Shown piece by piece: positions 1 through 7,919 of a stretch of DNA of 17,511 nucleotides (position 1 is the stretch's first letter; the number at the start of each line of letters is the position of its first letter). The stretch covers positions 409 through 17,919 of the forward strand of contig DGYN01000063.1 in assembly GCA_002398405.1 (NCBI GenBank). Direction: 5' to 3'. The notes beneath the pieces are model-generated. The model was not told the origin of the DNA and did not search any database. It saw nothing but the letters and a program-made list of their open reading frames with translations. A program made the translations under genes and the position numbers. Origin of the DNA: Caulobacteraceae bacterium UBA5005. GTDB lineage: Bacteria > Pseudomonadota > Alphaproteobacteria > Caulobacterales > Caulobacteraceae.

Positions 1-1742
1 CTTACGGCGAGCGTGAGGATTACCAGGCGCAGGCCGTTCTGAATGCGCCGCTCTCGGACAGCCTGGCGCTCCGCGTCACCGGCTCCTTCCGCCATTTGAA
101 AGAAAGCGTCGTCAACCAAGTCAACGGCCAGCCGGTCGATCCGGTCAACATCAAGTCCGCCCGGATGAAGCTGCTCTGGCGGCCGAACGACGATCTGAAG
201 GCGGTGTTCGCCGCCAACTATTCCTGGTCGAAGCACTTCTGCTGCGCCCCGGTCTGGCTCAACGCCACGCCAGGCTACATCGTCGCGCTGTCGAACAGCA
301 TCTACGGTGTGGAGACGGGGCTCGGTAGCAAGACCGCAGCCTATGACTTCCAGCCGACCGGCAAGGCGAAGATCTATGGTGCCTCCCTGAGCGTCGACTA
401 CAACCTCGGGGACTACACGCTGACCTCGGTGACCGGTTACCAGGAATCTCACCGGCTGGGTCACTTCGACGCCGACCAGCACGCCTTCGACTACCTGAGC
501 TTCGGCGGCGCGCCGATCTCGTACCGGAACTACTCCGAGGAATTGCGGATCGCATCGCCAACCGGCGGTCGCTTCGACTACGTGGCCGGCGTCTATTATT
601 TCCGCAGCTGGCTGACCAATACGGGGACGCTGGCGGGCTACCTGCAGAACCTCACGCCGCCCGCCACGCAGCCGACACCGAAACGTCTGCTAGTGAGCCT
701 GTCCAGCTACACGAACAACCGCAACGAAAGCATCGCGGCCTTCGCACAGGGCAACCTCCATCTCACGGACCAGCTCTCCATCGTCGTGGGCGCGCGCTAC
801 ACACGCGACGACCTCGAGCTGCTCTTCGACACCGGACCGCTCATCCCCGGCAGCATCCCCTTCAACCCGCCGCGCACCTTCAGGAGCGCGCTGGACGAGG
901 ACAACATCTCCTGGCGCGTCGGACCGCAGTTCCAGGTCACGCCGGAGGTGATGCTCTATGCGAGCATCGCGCGGGGCTACAAGGGGCCGGGGACGAGCAC
1001 CACCACCGGCGTCGTGATCGAGCCCGAGATCCCCATGACCTATGAGGCCGGCGTCAAAGGCACGGCCTTCGATCGGCGCATGCAATTTGCGCTGAACCTC
1101 TACCACAGTGATTTCAAGAACTTCCAGGCACAGGTCTTCGACCCGAACGTCCTGGCCACGGTTCTGCGCAACGCCGGCCGTCTGGAGACCCAAGGGGTGG
1201 AACTGCAGGTGCAGGGACGGCTGACGCCGGACCTGACGCTTTCGTTCGCCGGCGCCTTCACCGACGCCCACTACAAGGACTTCGCCGGCGTCGCCTGCTA
1301 TGCTGGCCAGCCCGAGCCGCCCTGCGGTCCGCCGACCCCGGGGTCGCCACAGCGCGTCTTTAACGCCAAGGGCCTCAGGCTCAACGGCACGCCGAAGTGG
1401 ACGTATTCGGTGACGGCGGACTACCGCCGACCTAACCTCATCGAAGGCTTTGACGGCTTCGCCCAGGCGTCCTGGAACTGGCAGGACGACGTCGTCTACG
1501 CCGCGAACGGCGACCCGGGCACCCGGCAGAAAGCGTTCGGTCTGTTCGACGGCGAAATCGGCATCGAACCGCACGATGGGCCGTGGCGCGTTTCGATCTG
1601 GGCCAAGAACCTGTTCGACAAGCGCTGGGCTTCGCAGATCGGCGAGGCGCCGATCCGCGTCAACAACCCGGGCGGCTACACCGCCTATCGCAGCCCCGAC
1701 TCGTTCCGTCGGGTCGGCGCCCAGATCGACCTTCGCTTCTAG
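1..1742 (+). CDS. TonB-dependent outer-membrane receptor, C-terminal part (5' end outside window)
   Basis: This is the beta-barrel part of a TonB-dependent receptor, which imports a scarce ligand across the outer membrane using energy from TonB-ExbBD. The reading frame is open from base 3 to the stop at 1740-1742, giving 579 residues without a start. The TTG at base 96 is internal, because the upstream residues read as barrel sequence (LSDSLALRVTGSFRH). Repeated aromatic strand patterns such as YTLTSVTGYQESH, the segment ASIARGYKGPG, the late-barrel WRVSIWAKNLFDKRW and a terminal Phe (QIDLRF) are all typical of the family. The signal peptide, TonB box and plug lie outside the window, so the ligand cannot be guessed from the plug. 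An MFS permease and an SDR follow on the same strand, which suggests uptake of an organic catabolic substrate rather than a siderophore; this is inference. Family assignment is secure. Confidence 0.93.
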   Translation, partial: YGEREDYQAQAVLNAPLSDSLALRVTGSFRHLKESVVNQVNGQPVDPVNIKSARMKLLWRPNDDLKAVFAANYSWSKHFCCAPVWLNATPGYIVALSNSIYGVETGLGSKTAAYDFQPTGKAKIYGASLSVDYNLGDYTLTSVTGYQESHRLGHFDADQHAFDYLSFGGAPISYRNYSEELRIASPTGGRFDYVAGVYYFRSWLTNTGTLAGYLQNLTPPATQPTPKRLLVSLSSYTNNRNESIAAFAQGNLHLTDQLSIVVGARYTRDDLELLFDTGPLIPGSIPFNPPRTFRSALDEDNISWRVGPQFQVTPEVMLYASIARGYKGPGTSTTTGVVIEPEIPMTYEAGVKGTAFDRRMQFALNLYHSDFKNFQAQVFDPNVLATVLRNAGRLETQGVELQVQGRLTPDLTLSFAGAFTDAHYKDFAGVACYAGQPEPPCGPPTPGSPQRVFNAKGLRLNGTPKWTYSVTADYRRPNLIEGFDGFAQASWNWQDDVVYAANGDPGTRQKAFGLFDGEIGIEPHDGPWRVSIWAKNLFDKRWASQIGEAPIRVNNPGGYTAYRSPDSFRRVGAQIDLRF

Positions 1743-1751
1743 CGCTAAGGA

Positions 1752-1779
1752 CCAGGCCCACCGGCTGCGGTGGGCCTGG
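1752..1779 (+). terminator. Strong hairpin after the TonB receptor gene
   Basis: CCAGGCCCACC (1752-1762) and GGTGGGCCTGG (1769-1779) form a perfect 11-bp stem with a 6-nt loop, 10 nt after the receptor stop codon. There is no T tract behind it, so it may work as a Rho-assisted or mRNA 3'-end hairpin rather than a textbook intrinsic terminator. It separates the receptor from the MFS gene 150 bp downstream. Confidence 0.6.
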
Positions 1780-1902
1780 CGCGGCCCGCTTACCGCCGAT
1801 TTTCGGACTGGTCCCGGCCGTTGGGGACTTGTTGGCGGCGCGCATTGCGCCGCATCGATGGTTGGATAGACGCCGCGGCCGGCGTCGGCCCGGACGCACG
1901 CA

Positions 1903-3276
1903 ATGGCCCAGAGCCAAGGTCGTAACCCTGATGTGCCGCCATCGACGGCGGGAAGCGGGGTTCTGAATATCGGGCCCACGAGGGATGCGCCCTTTTCGCG
2001 GGGATACCTGCGATACGCCCTCATGGTCCTGTTCCTGCTCAACGTCGTGAACATGGCGGACAGGTCCATCATGGGCGTGCTGCTGGAGTCGATCCGGCAG
2101 GACATGCACCTCACCGACACCCAGATCGGCGTCCTCACGGGCTTTGCGTTCGCCCTGTTCTATGCGGTGGCGGGCGTGTTCATCGCGCGGCTCTCGGATC
2201 TCTACGACCGCAAGTTCGTGCTCGCCGCCTCGCTCCTGGCCTGGAGCGCCATGACCGCGGCGACAGGGGCGTCGCATGGCTTCTGGCAGTTCTTCCTCGC
2301 CCGCATGGGCGTAGGCGTGGGCGAGTGCAGCGCCATTCCGACCTCGAACGCCATGATCGGCGACTACTTCCCGGCGGCGCAACGTCCGCTCGCGTTGGCC
2401 GTCTTCACCGCCGGATCCTTCCTCGGTGTCCTCCTGGGATCGCTGATCGGCGGCTACGTGGGCGCCCAGTTCGGCTGGCGCTGGGCCTTCGTCGCCGCAG
2501 GGCTGCTGGGCCTTCCCCTGGTCCTGCTGACCCTGACGCTCCGCGACCCGCCACGCGGCCGCTCGGATGGGGCCGCGGTCGGAGAGGCTGCGACGTTCCG
2601 CACGACCCTGAAGACCTTAGCCGGCAACGAGGCCTTCCTGCTCCTCATCCTGGCGTCGGGGTTCATTACGTTCCTCTTGTTCGGGGTCATCGGCTGGTTC
2701 CCCGCCTACCTCATGCGTAAGCATGGTCTGGACCAGACGACCGTGGGTCTGTTTTTCGGGGTCGCCCTGAGCCTCGGCATGGCGGTCGGGGCGGTCGTGG
2801 GCGGCATTGCGGCCAACCGCCTGGCGGCCGGCTCCCTGCGGTGGCTTACGCGCATGCCCCTACTCGCGTCGCTTCTGTTTGTGCCGCTCTACGAACTTGC
2901 CATCTTCGCGCCCGATCCCCGGCTGGCGCTAGTATTCATCGGGCTGGCGAGCGCCGTCGGCGGCGCGACCCTCGGTCCGGTGCTGGCGGCCATTCAAACT
3001 GTTCTTCCGCCGCAGATGCGAGCTACCGGGTCGGGCTTCACCGGATTCTCGGGCAGTCTGATCGGGCTGGGCGGCGCGCCGCTCGTCGTGGGGATCCTTA
3101 GCGACCGGTTCGCGCGGGTGATGGACGCGGGCGATGCGCTGCAGCGAGCGCTGGCGATCGCCGTGCTCATGGGCGTGTTCGCCTCGCTGTTCCTCTGGGC
3201 CGCGGACCGTGCTTTTGGCCGAAGGCCCGCAGTGGCCGCCACGGCCCCAACATTCACACGGCGCCGGGCCTGGTAG
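1903..3276 (+). CDS. MFS transporter, spinster-like
   Basis: A 457-aa major facilitator with about 12 hydrophobic segments after a 35-residue polar N-terminus. The TM1 motif NMADR (residues 50-54), the loop 2-3 motif RLSDLYDRK and the TM4 motif ARMGVGVGE (Arg134, Glu141) place it in the spinster-like/PhtXYZ-like group. In alphaproteobacteria this group is often next to TonB receptors and catabolic dehydrogenases and is thought to carry organic acids or hydrophobic compounds over the inner membrane. The ATG at 1903 lacks a clear Shine-Dalgarno sequence; an in-frame GTG at codon 11 is possible, but the membrane core is unaffected. The gene sits between the receptor and the SDR on the same strand, with 68 nt to the SDR. 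Substrate unknown. Confidence 0.9.
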   Translation: MAQSQGRNPDVPPSTAGSGVLNIGPTRDAPFSRGYLRYALMVLFLLNVVNMADRSIMGVLLESIRQDMHLTDTQIGVLTGFAFALFYAVAGVFIARLSDLYDRKFVLAASLLAWSAMTAATGASHGFWQFFLARMGVGVGECSAIPTSNAMIGDYFPAAQRPLALAVFTAGSFLGVLLGSLIGGYVGAQFGWRWAFVAAGLLGLPLVLLTLTLRDPPRGRSDGAAVGEAATFRTTLKTLAGNEAFLLLILASGFITFLLFGVIGWFPAYLMRKHGLDQTTVGLFFGVALSLGMAVGAVVGGIAANRLAAGSLRWLTRMPLLASLLFVPLYELAIFAPDPRLALVFIGLASAVGGATLGPVLAAIQTVLPPQMRATGSGFTGFSGSLIGLGGAPLVVGILSDRFARVMDAGDALQRALAIAVLMGVFASLFLWAADRAFGRRPAVAATAPTFTRRRAW

Positions 3277-3344
3277 CGGCGCAAAGAACAACCGGTGCGG
3301 CGGCCGAGTCCGTTGCGTCGCGAGCGTGACGAAGGAGAGCGTCG

Positions 3345-4130
3345 ATGGCGTTGGAGCAGCAGACCGACTATGGAGCGCGACTGGACCTCGCAGGCCGCGG
3401 TTTCGTGGTTCTGGGGACAGGCGCAGGCATTGGCGGGGAGGTCTGCCGCGCTCTGACCCAGGCCGGGGCCCGGGTGCTTTGCGTCGATCAAGCGCTCGCC
3501 GCGGCGCAACGGGCAGCCGACGAAGTCGGCGGGATCGCCATGGCGGCAGACATCACCCGCCGTCCCGACATGGAAGCGGTCTTCGCCAGGGCTCAGTCGG
3601 AGTGGGGCGACGACTTCCAGGGGGTGGTCGACGTGGTCGGCGTACCCGTTCCCGGTAAGCTCGCCGAGACCGACGATGCAACTTACGACCGGCAATTCGA
3701 TCTGGTCCTGCGCCATGCGTGGCTGACGATTTCGATCGCGGGGCCGATGTTGGCGAAGACGGGGTCGGGCTCGCTCATCTTCATCGGCTCGCTCGGCGGC
3801 CTGCGCTACCATCCCGGGGTCGCGCTCTACTGCACAGCCAAGGCGGCGCTGACGATGCTGGTGCAGGCGGCGGCGGACGAATTCGGTCCATCGGGCGTCC
3901 GCGTGAATGTCGTCGCGCCCGGCCGCATCCGCGACTCTGGCGTCTCGCGGCCGTCGGAGGACCAATGGGCGCGGATCTCGTCGGCGACGCCGTTGAAGCG
4001 GCCGGGCGAGCCCAAGGAAGTGGCCGGAGCGGTCCTCTTCCTGGCATCCGATCTCTCGAGCTACGTCACAGGCGAGACGCTGGTCGTCGATGGCGGGGTG
4101 CGCGGCATGATCGCCACGCCGGCGTCGTGA
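3345..4130 (+). CDS. SDR family NAD(P)-dependent oxidoreductase
   Basis: A 261-aa classical short-chain dehydrogenase that would interconvert an alcohol and a ketone with NAD(H) or NADP(H) in the cytoplasm. The Rossmann glycine motif LGTGAGIG is at residues 23-30 and the Asp of VCVDQ follows beta-2, hinting at NAD(H). Catalytic Ser149 (IFIGSLGG), Tyr162 and Lys166 (YCTAK) are present, followed by RVNVVAPGRI and the C-terminal VTGETLVVDGG. Two usual features are altered: the NNAG motif reads DVVG, and the tetrad Asn (normally VNL) is Val121 in DLVL. The start is well supported by AAGGAG at 3332-3337, 7 nt before the ATG. It lies 68 nt after the MFS gene and is probably co-transcribed with it. 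Exact substrate unknown; a hydroxy-terpenoid, steroid or aromatic alcohol are all possible. Confidence 0.9.
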   Translation: MALEQQTDYGARLDLAGRGFVVLGTGAGIGGEVCRALTQAGARVLCVDQALAAAQRAADEVGGIAMAADITRRPDMEAVFARAQSEWGDDFQGVVDVVGVPVPGKLAETDDATYDRQFDLVLRHAWLTISIAGPMLAKTGSGSLIFIGSLGGLRYHPGVALYCTAKAALTMLVQAAADEFGPSGVRVNVVAPGRIRDSGVSRPSEDQWARISSATPLKRPGEPKEVAGAVLFLASDLSSYVTGETLVVDGGVRGMIATPAS

Positions 4131-4152
4131 CCTAGGCGACCCCGCCGGACGG

Positions 4153-5751
4153 TCAACTTCCGGCCGGCTGCTCGCCGGCCGCGACGGCCCATGCTGTCTT
4201 CTGCTGCTCCACGGCCGCGATCCGCCGGCCCACCTGCCAGAGAACGATCAGGGCGATCACCGGTGCGATCAACATGGCGAAGACCCCGGTCTGCAGCGAT
4301 CCGGTCACGGTCGAGACCTTGCCGCTGACATACGGCCCCAGGGAGATCGCGACCATGGTGTTGCCGACCAGGTAGAGGGCCCCGACTGTGCCGTACATTC
4401 GCGGCAGGACGAGGTCCTGCAGCGCGGTGACCGCGCCGCCCACGATGGTGCTGGCGAAGAAGTAGATCAGGGGCGCGACGAGCAGATAGCTCTGTAGATC
4501 CTGTCGGGTGAACATGAAGAGCACGAGCGGGATGGGCACGGCCGCGGCGATCATGCAGACAAACAGGCGGCCACGGTGATCACGCTGGCGCCAGCGATCC
4601 GCGAGGAAGCCGCCGAAGATCGACCCGACGACGGCCGCGACCGCGCCGGGCAGGCCGATGAGCGGGCCGATCTCGGAGGCGCTGACGCCAAAGGTGCGGA
4701 TGGCGTAGGGGGACGCCCACAGAAGGGAAACGTTCCAGGTCATCCCCGCGCAACCGAGCCCGAACACGCACCAGGGGAAGACGCGACGCTTCCACATGAG
4801 TTCATAGGCCGGCGGGTCCAGATGGCGGAGCGTTTGCACCCACGAGACAATGGCGTAGAGGCCGAAGCCGTAGGTCACCCATTGGCCGACGTCTCCGGTC
4901 AACCGGATCAGCAGGGCGGCGGCGGCCGCGATCAGGCCTAGCGCGACCAGGTTGCGGATAAGCCCCCCTTTGAACCGGGCCGCCGAGATGAGGGTGAACG
5001 GCGGAAGGATCGACATCAGGTCGGCCAGGAACAGCCGCCAGACGCCGGGGCGCACGACCGGCTGCGGTGTCCCGTCAGCCGCGAAGCGACCCGGTTCGCG
5101 CAGACTCAGCACCCAGAGCGCCAACAGCACGCCCGGTGCGCCCACTGCGAGGAACGCCACCTGCCATCCATGTAGAGCAAAGGGCGCCGCGCCGGCTCCA
5201 TGCGCGTTGTTCCAGCTGTCCGACAGCCAGCCGCCCAGAGGAAGGCTGATCCCGGTTCCGAAGTAAGATCCGGCCGAGTAGATCGCGATCGCCAGGGCGC
5301 GTCGGTTCTTGGGAAACGTAGAGCCCAGGATCGAATAGGCGGCGGGCGAGGCGCTCGCCTCGCCGACGCCGACCCCGATCCGGGCCGCCGCGAGCTGGGG
5401 GAAAGAACTGGCCAGGCCGGAGAGCATGGTCATGGCCGACCACAGCCCAAGCCCCGCGGCCATGAGGCGGGTCCTCACCCAATTGTCGGCCAAGCGGCCC
5501 AGGGGGATCCCGAACACGGTGTAGAAGATCGCGAACGCCGTGCCGAACAGATAGCCCAGCTGGGCGTCGGTCAGCCCGAGGTCGCCTTTGATGTCCTCGG
5601 CCAGAATGGACAGGATCTGGCGATCGATGAGGCTGCAGGCATAGACCAGCACCATGATGCCCAGCACGTACCAGGCGTAGCGCCCCGCACGTTCCGGACC
5701 CGCTGCGCGGAGCGGGGTCGAGTCCTGAGACGCCGGGTCCTGGGCGCTCAC
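4153..5751 (-). CDS. MFS transporter, spinster-like, long form with an inserted membrane hairpin
   Basis: A 532-aa inner-membrane permease, paralogous in type to the 1903-3276 permease. TM1 has SLIDRQ (Asp43, Arg44), the 2-3 loop has GRLADNWVR, and TM4 has ARIGVGVGEA (Arg124, Glu131). Compared with the usual 420-460 residues it carries an extra block at about residues 235-320 with two more hydrophobic segments (about 265-283 and 290-308), so 14 membrane spans are likely. The start is GTG at 5751. It overlaps the stop of the alcohol dehydrogenase gene in a GTGA arrangement, so the two are translationally coupled. It converges on the SDR gene, with only 22 nt between the stops. It probably imports or exports a substrate or product of the dehydrogenase; this is inference from the operon. 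Confidence 0.9.
   Translation of the reverse strand: MSAQDPASQDSTPLRAAGPERAGRYAWYVLGIMVLVYACSLIDRQILSILAEDIKGDLGLTDAQLGYLFGTAFAIFYTVFGIPLGRLADNWVRTRLMAAGLGLWSAMTMLSGLASSFPQLAAARIGVGVGEASASPAAYSILGSTFPKNRRALAIAIYSAGSYFGTGISLPLGGWLSDSWNNAHGAGAAPFALHGWQVAFLAVGAPGVLLALWVLSLREPGRFAADGTPQPVVRPGVWRLFLADLMSILPPFTLISAARFKGGLIRNLVALGLIAAAAALLIRLTGDVGQWVTYGFGLYAIVSWVQTLRHLDPPAYELMWKRRVFPWCVFGLGCAGMTWNVSLLWASPYAIRTFGVSASEIGPLIGLPGAVAAVVGSIFGGFLADRWRQRDHRGRLFVCMIAAAVPIPLVLFMFTRQDLQSYLLVAPLIYFFASTIVGGAVTALQDLVLPRMYGTVGALYLVGNTMVAISLGPYVSGKVSTVTGSLQTGVFAMLIAPVIALIVLWQVGRRIAAVEQQKTAWAVAAGEQPAGS
4161..4181. terminator. Hairpin in the convergent SDR/MFS overlap zone
   Basis: CGGCCGGC (4161-4168) and GCCGGCCG (4174-4181) form a perfect 8-bp stem with a 5-nt loop, 31 nt beyond the SDR stop and inside the last codons of the convergent MFS gene. 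It could help stop transcripts from the + strand. There is no T tract, and the coding constraint of a GC-rich gene could produce it by chance. Confidence 0.3.
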
Positions 5752-6800
5752 GCCGGCGCCTTCAGCGAGTCCATGTCGATGACAAAGCGATAGCGGACAT
5801 CGCCCTTGGCCAGGCGAGCGAAGGCCTCGTCGACTTGGTCCATCCGGATCATCTCGACGTCCGCGGCGATCCCGGCGCCGGCCGCGAAGTCCAGCATGTC
5901 CTGGGTTTCAGCCAGGCCGCCGATCATCGAGCCGGTGACCACCCGGCGCCCCATGGCCAGAAGCATTGGCGACACCAACGGCATGGTGGTCGGCATCCCC
6001 ACCAGGCAAACGGTCCCGTTGAGCTTCAAGAGCTCGATATAGGGATTGAGTTCGTGGGTCCCCGAGACGGTATCGATGATGAAGTCGAACGACCCCCGGT
6101 GGGCGGCCATCGCCTCGGCGTCGGTCGAAAGCACGGCCGCCTCGGCGCCGAGCCGCTTGGCGTCTTCTGCCTTGCCGGGCGAGGTTGAGAAGACCACGAC
6201 CTTGGCGCCCAGGGCCGCAGCGAACTTTACGGCGACATGCCCAAGCCCTCCGAGGCCGATGACGCCCACCTTGTGTCCAGGGCCGACGCCAGCGCGTCGG
6301 AGCGGGGAGAAGGTGGTGATGCCGGCGCAGAGCAGCGGCGCGGCGCCGGCGGGATCAAGCCCTTCGGGGACCACCAGCGCGAAGTGTTCGTCCACCACAT
6401 AGTTGTTGGCGTAGCCGCCGAACGTCATGCGACCCTGGCGATCCGGCGCGCCGTAGGTGGGCGTCATGCCTTCTTCGCAATGCGGCTCAAGACCCTGACA
6501 GCAGGGCCCGCACTTGCGGCAGCTGTCCACAATGGTGCCGACGCCAGCCCAATCTCCCGGCTTCAGCTTTTTCACCTGATCGCCAACAGCGACCACCTTT
6601 CCGACGATCTCGTGTCCCGGCACCACCGGGTAGGCCTGCCAACCGTAGGCGTCTTCCACGGCGTTCAGGTCGGTGTGGCAGATGCCGCAGTACTTGATCT
6701 CGAGCACGACATCATGCGGGCCCGGATCGCGACGCTCAAAGCTGAACGGGGCGAGCCGCCCCTTCGCAGACATCGCCGCATAGCCATAGGATCGAACCAC
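5748..6800 (-). CDS. Zinc-dependent alcohol dehydrogenase, cinnamyl-alcohol/YahK-like MDR family
   Basis: A 350-aa medium-chain dehydrogenase that oxidises alcohols or reduces aldehydes. Catalytic zinc ligands are Cys41 (CGICHTD), His63-Glu64 (GHE) and Cys158 (LLCAG). Structural zinc ligands are Cys94, Cys97, Cys100 and Cys108, with an extra neighbouring Cys101. The nucleotide motif GLGGLG is at 182-187, and STS after beta-2 (FSTSPGK) resembles the NADP(H)-binding pattern of the CAD/YahK group. The GTG start at 6800 gives the N-terminus MVRSYGYAA, which agrees with family members; the ATG at codon 10 would remove conserved residues. It is the first gene of a two-gene unit with the overlapping MFS permease and is divergent from a tetR gene, which probably controls it. 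Physiological substrate unknown. Confidence 0.93.
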   Translation of the reverse strand: MVRSYGYAAMSAKGRLAPFSFERRDPGPHDVVLEIKYCGICHTDLNAVEDAYGWQAYPVVPGHEIVGKVVAVGDQVKKLKPGDWAGVGTIVDSCRKCGPCCQGLEPHCEEGMTPTYGAPDRQGRMTFGGYANNYVVDEHFALVVPEGLDPAGAAPLLCAGITTFSPLRRAGVGPGHKVGVIGLGGLGHVAVKFAAALGAKVVVFSTSPGKAEDAKRLGAEAAVLSTDAEAMAAHRGSFDFIIDTVSGTHELNPYIELLKLNGTVCLVGMPTTMPLVSPMLLAMGRRVVTGSMIGGLAETQDMLDFAAGAGIAADVEMIRMDQVDEAFARLAKGDVRYRFVIDMDSLKAPA

Positions 6801-6833
6801 GATCAGCCTCCCAGAATCCTACGGGCCGCCTCC

Positions 6834-6850
6834 AAAGCGGAGCCCGCTTT
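6834..6850. promoter_or_regulatory. 17-bp perfect dyad between the divergent dehydrogenase and tetR genes; candidate operator
   Basis: AAAGCGG (6834-6840) and CCGCTTT (6844-6850) are perfect inverted arms around AGC. The site is 33 bp upstream of the dehydrogenase GTG. Size, symmetry and place in a divergent tetR intergenic region (6801-7083) fit a TetR-type operator, but a leader hairpin is also possible. Weaker repeats in the same gap are GCAGCC/GGCTGC at 6882-6901 and CCCC/GGGG at 6963-6973. I see no convincing -35/-10 pair there. Confidence 0.4.
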
Positions 6851-7083
6851 CGCGCGCGGCGCGGCAGGATCCGGCCAGGAAGCAGCCAGCCATTGGGCTG
6901 CATGGTAGGGGTTGGGATTGCGATTGATGTCCCCCGGGCGAGGGACCGGACGATGGGCGCCGCCCCTGCGGGGACGGTGTTCCAGGATCGGTCCGCGGTG
7001 AGGGCCAGACGCCGGTCGGCATTTCCGCGACGAGACGTCTGCGCTTCGTTAGTCTCACGAGGCCGCGGGGCAGAGGGGACGTT

Positions 7084-7773
7084 TTGGCCAGGAAGGCGAA
7101 GACCTATCAGCGACGACGGAGCCGGGGTGAGCTCTCCCAGACCATCATGTCGGCGGCGACACAGCTCTTCGCGGACAAGGGGTACGCCGAGCCGTCGATA
7201 CGCGAGATCGCCGATGCGGCCGGTGTGGCCCTGCCGACGCTCTACCGGCTCTTCGTCGACAAGCGGGACCTCTATGTTCAATGCGTGCTCTCGGCGGCGC
7301 GCAGCATCGGCCAGGAACAGCTTCGCGTCCGCGAGCTGGGGGGCGAGAGCGAGGTGGTCCTCTATCGGTACCTCCGACAATCGATGGAACGGCCGGAGGG
7401 GGATCGAGCGGCCCACCTCGCATTGGTCAACCGCGTGTTCCTGGACGGCGACGACAGCATTCTGTCCGGCCAGTTCGAAGCCTATCGCGCGTCCGCCTGG
7501 TACATCGACATGACGGCGCTCGCCGCTCGGGCCTCCGGGGGCAGGACACCCAACCTCAGAATGCTCATCCTGACGACCTTCATCTCCCAGCTCCGCACCA
7601 CCGTGCGGATGTGGCCAGAGGCCGCCCGCGACCTGGGCACCCTGGATCAGGTGCTGCAGGAGGCGCTGGCGATCCTCCTGCCCGGCGTCGATTGGGCGGC
7701 TGTCGCCGTGCAGGCAGGCCGCGCTCCAGAGCCCGACGCACGCGCTTCTACGACGTCCCTTTCTCTGCGCTGA
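7084..7773 (+). CDS. TetR/AcrR family transcriptional regulator
   Basis: A 229-aa TetR-type repressor. The N-terminal helices carry the family pattern: TIMSAATQLFADKGYAEPS, then the helix-turn-helix at about residues 38-62 (IREIADAAGVALPTLYRLF) and VDKRDLY. The C-terminal ligand and dimer domain is all-helical and not diagnostic of a ligand. The start is TTG at 7084, preceded by GAGGGG at 7073-7078, 5 nt away; the N-terminus MARKAKTYQRRRSR is basic, as is common. It is divergent from the dehydrogenase-MFS pair and lies 146 nt upstream of the second TonB receptor, so it could control either or both. The last 20 residues are low complexity. Confidence 0.9.
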   Translation: MARKAKTYQRRRSRGELSQTIMSAATQLFADKGYAEPSIREIADAAGVALPTLYRLFVDKRDLYVQCVLSAARSIGQEQLRVRELGGESEVVLYRYLRQSMERPEGDRAAHLALVNRVFLDGDDSILSGQFEAYRASAWYIDMTALAARASGGRTPNLRMLILTTFISQLRTTVRMWPEAARDLGTLDQVLQEALAILLPGVDWAAVAVQAGRAPEPDARASTTSLSLR

Positions 7774-7823
7774 AGCGGACCTAATCAGACCAGACCCTCC
7801 GTCCCCCACGGCCGGCGGCGCGC

Positions 7824-7841
7824 GTCCCTTTGGAAGGGGAC
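7824..7841 (+). terminator. Candidate intrinsic terminator of the tetR gene
   Basis: GTCCCTT (7824-7830), loop TGG, and AAGGG followed by GAC (7834-7841) pair as a 7-bp stem with one bulged G. It is followed by TTGTTCGCTT, a modest T-rich run. It lies 50 nt after the tetR stop and before the receptor's own upstream dyad, which suggests that the receptor has a separate promoter. Confidence 0.45.
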
Positions 7842-7864
7842 TTGTTCGCTTCGGCTCACATGAC

Positions 7865-7900
7865 AACGCTCGTTGATATCAATCGATAACAACAAGCGTT
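7865..7900. promoter_or_regulatory. 36-bp imperfect palindrome upstream of the TonB receptor; candidate operator
   Basis: Arms AACGCTCGTTGATATC (7865-7880) and GATAACAACAAGCGTT (7885-7900) pair at 14 of 16 positions around AATC. A perfect 10-bp palindrome, TTGATATCAA (7873-7882), lies within the left half. It ends 8 nt before the Shine-Dalgarno sequence and is AT-rich in a GC-rich genome, so it probably overlaps the promoter or early leader. ATGACA (7860-7865) and TCGATA (7883-7888), 17 nt apart, are a tentative -35/-10 pair inside it. A dimeric regulator such as the upstream TetR or an unlinked LacI-type protein could bind. An mRNA hairpin is the alternative. Confidence 0.6.
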
Positions 7901-7919
7901 CCTAAATTAGGGGGTGATC

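Noticed and set aside
690..2138. Long - strand ORF (482 codons) opposite the first TonB receptor and the MFS start
   Set aside because: Arg/Val/Asp-rich shadow typical of antisense frames in GC-rich genes; crosses two real genes and has no recognisable domain.
2994..3965. - strand ORF of 323 codons opposite the MFS and SDR genes
   Set aside because: Antisense to two well-supported genes, low-complexity Arg-rich composition, no motif.
6736..7866. - strand ORF of 376 codons spanning the ADH/tetR gap
   Set aside because: Runs antisense through tetR and into the ADH N-terminus in another frame; no domain and no ribosome site.
7914..7919. GTG at 7914 as the start of the second TonB receptor
   Set aside because: It lies inside the purine-rich ribosome site; the ATG at 7920 has correct spacing and gives a normal signal peptide.
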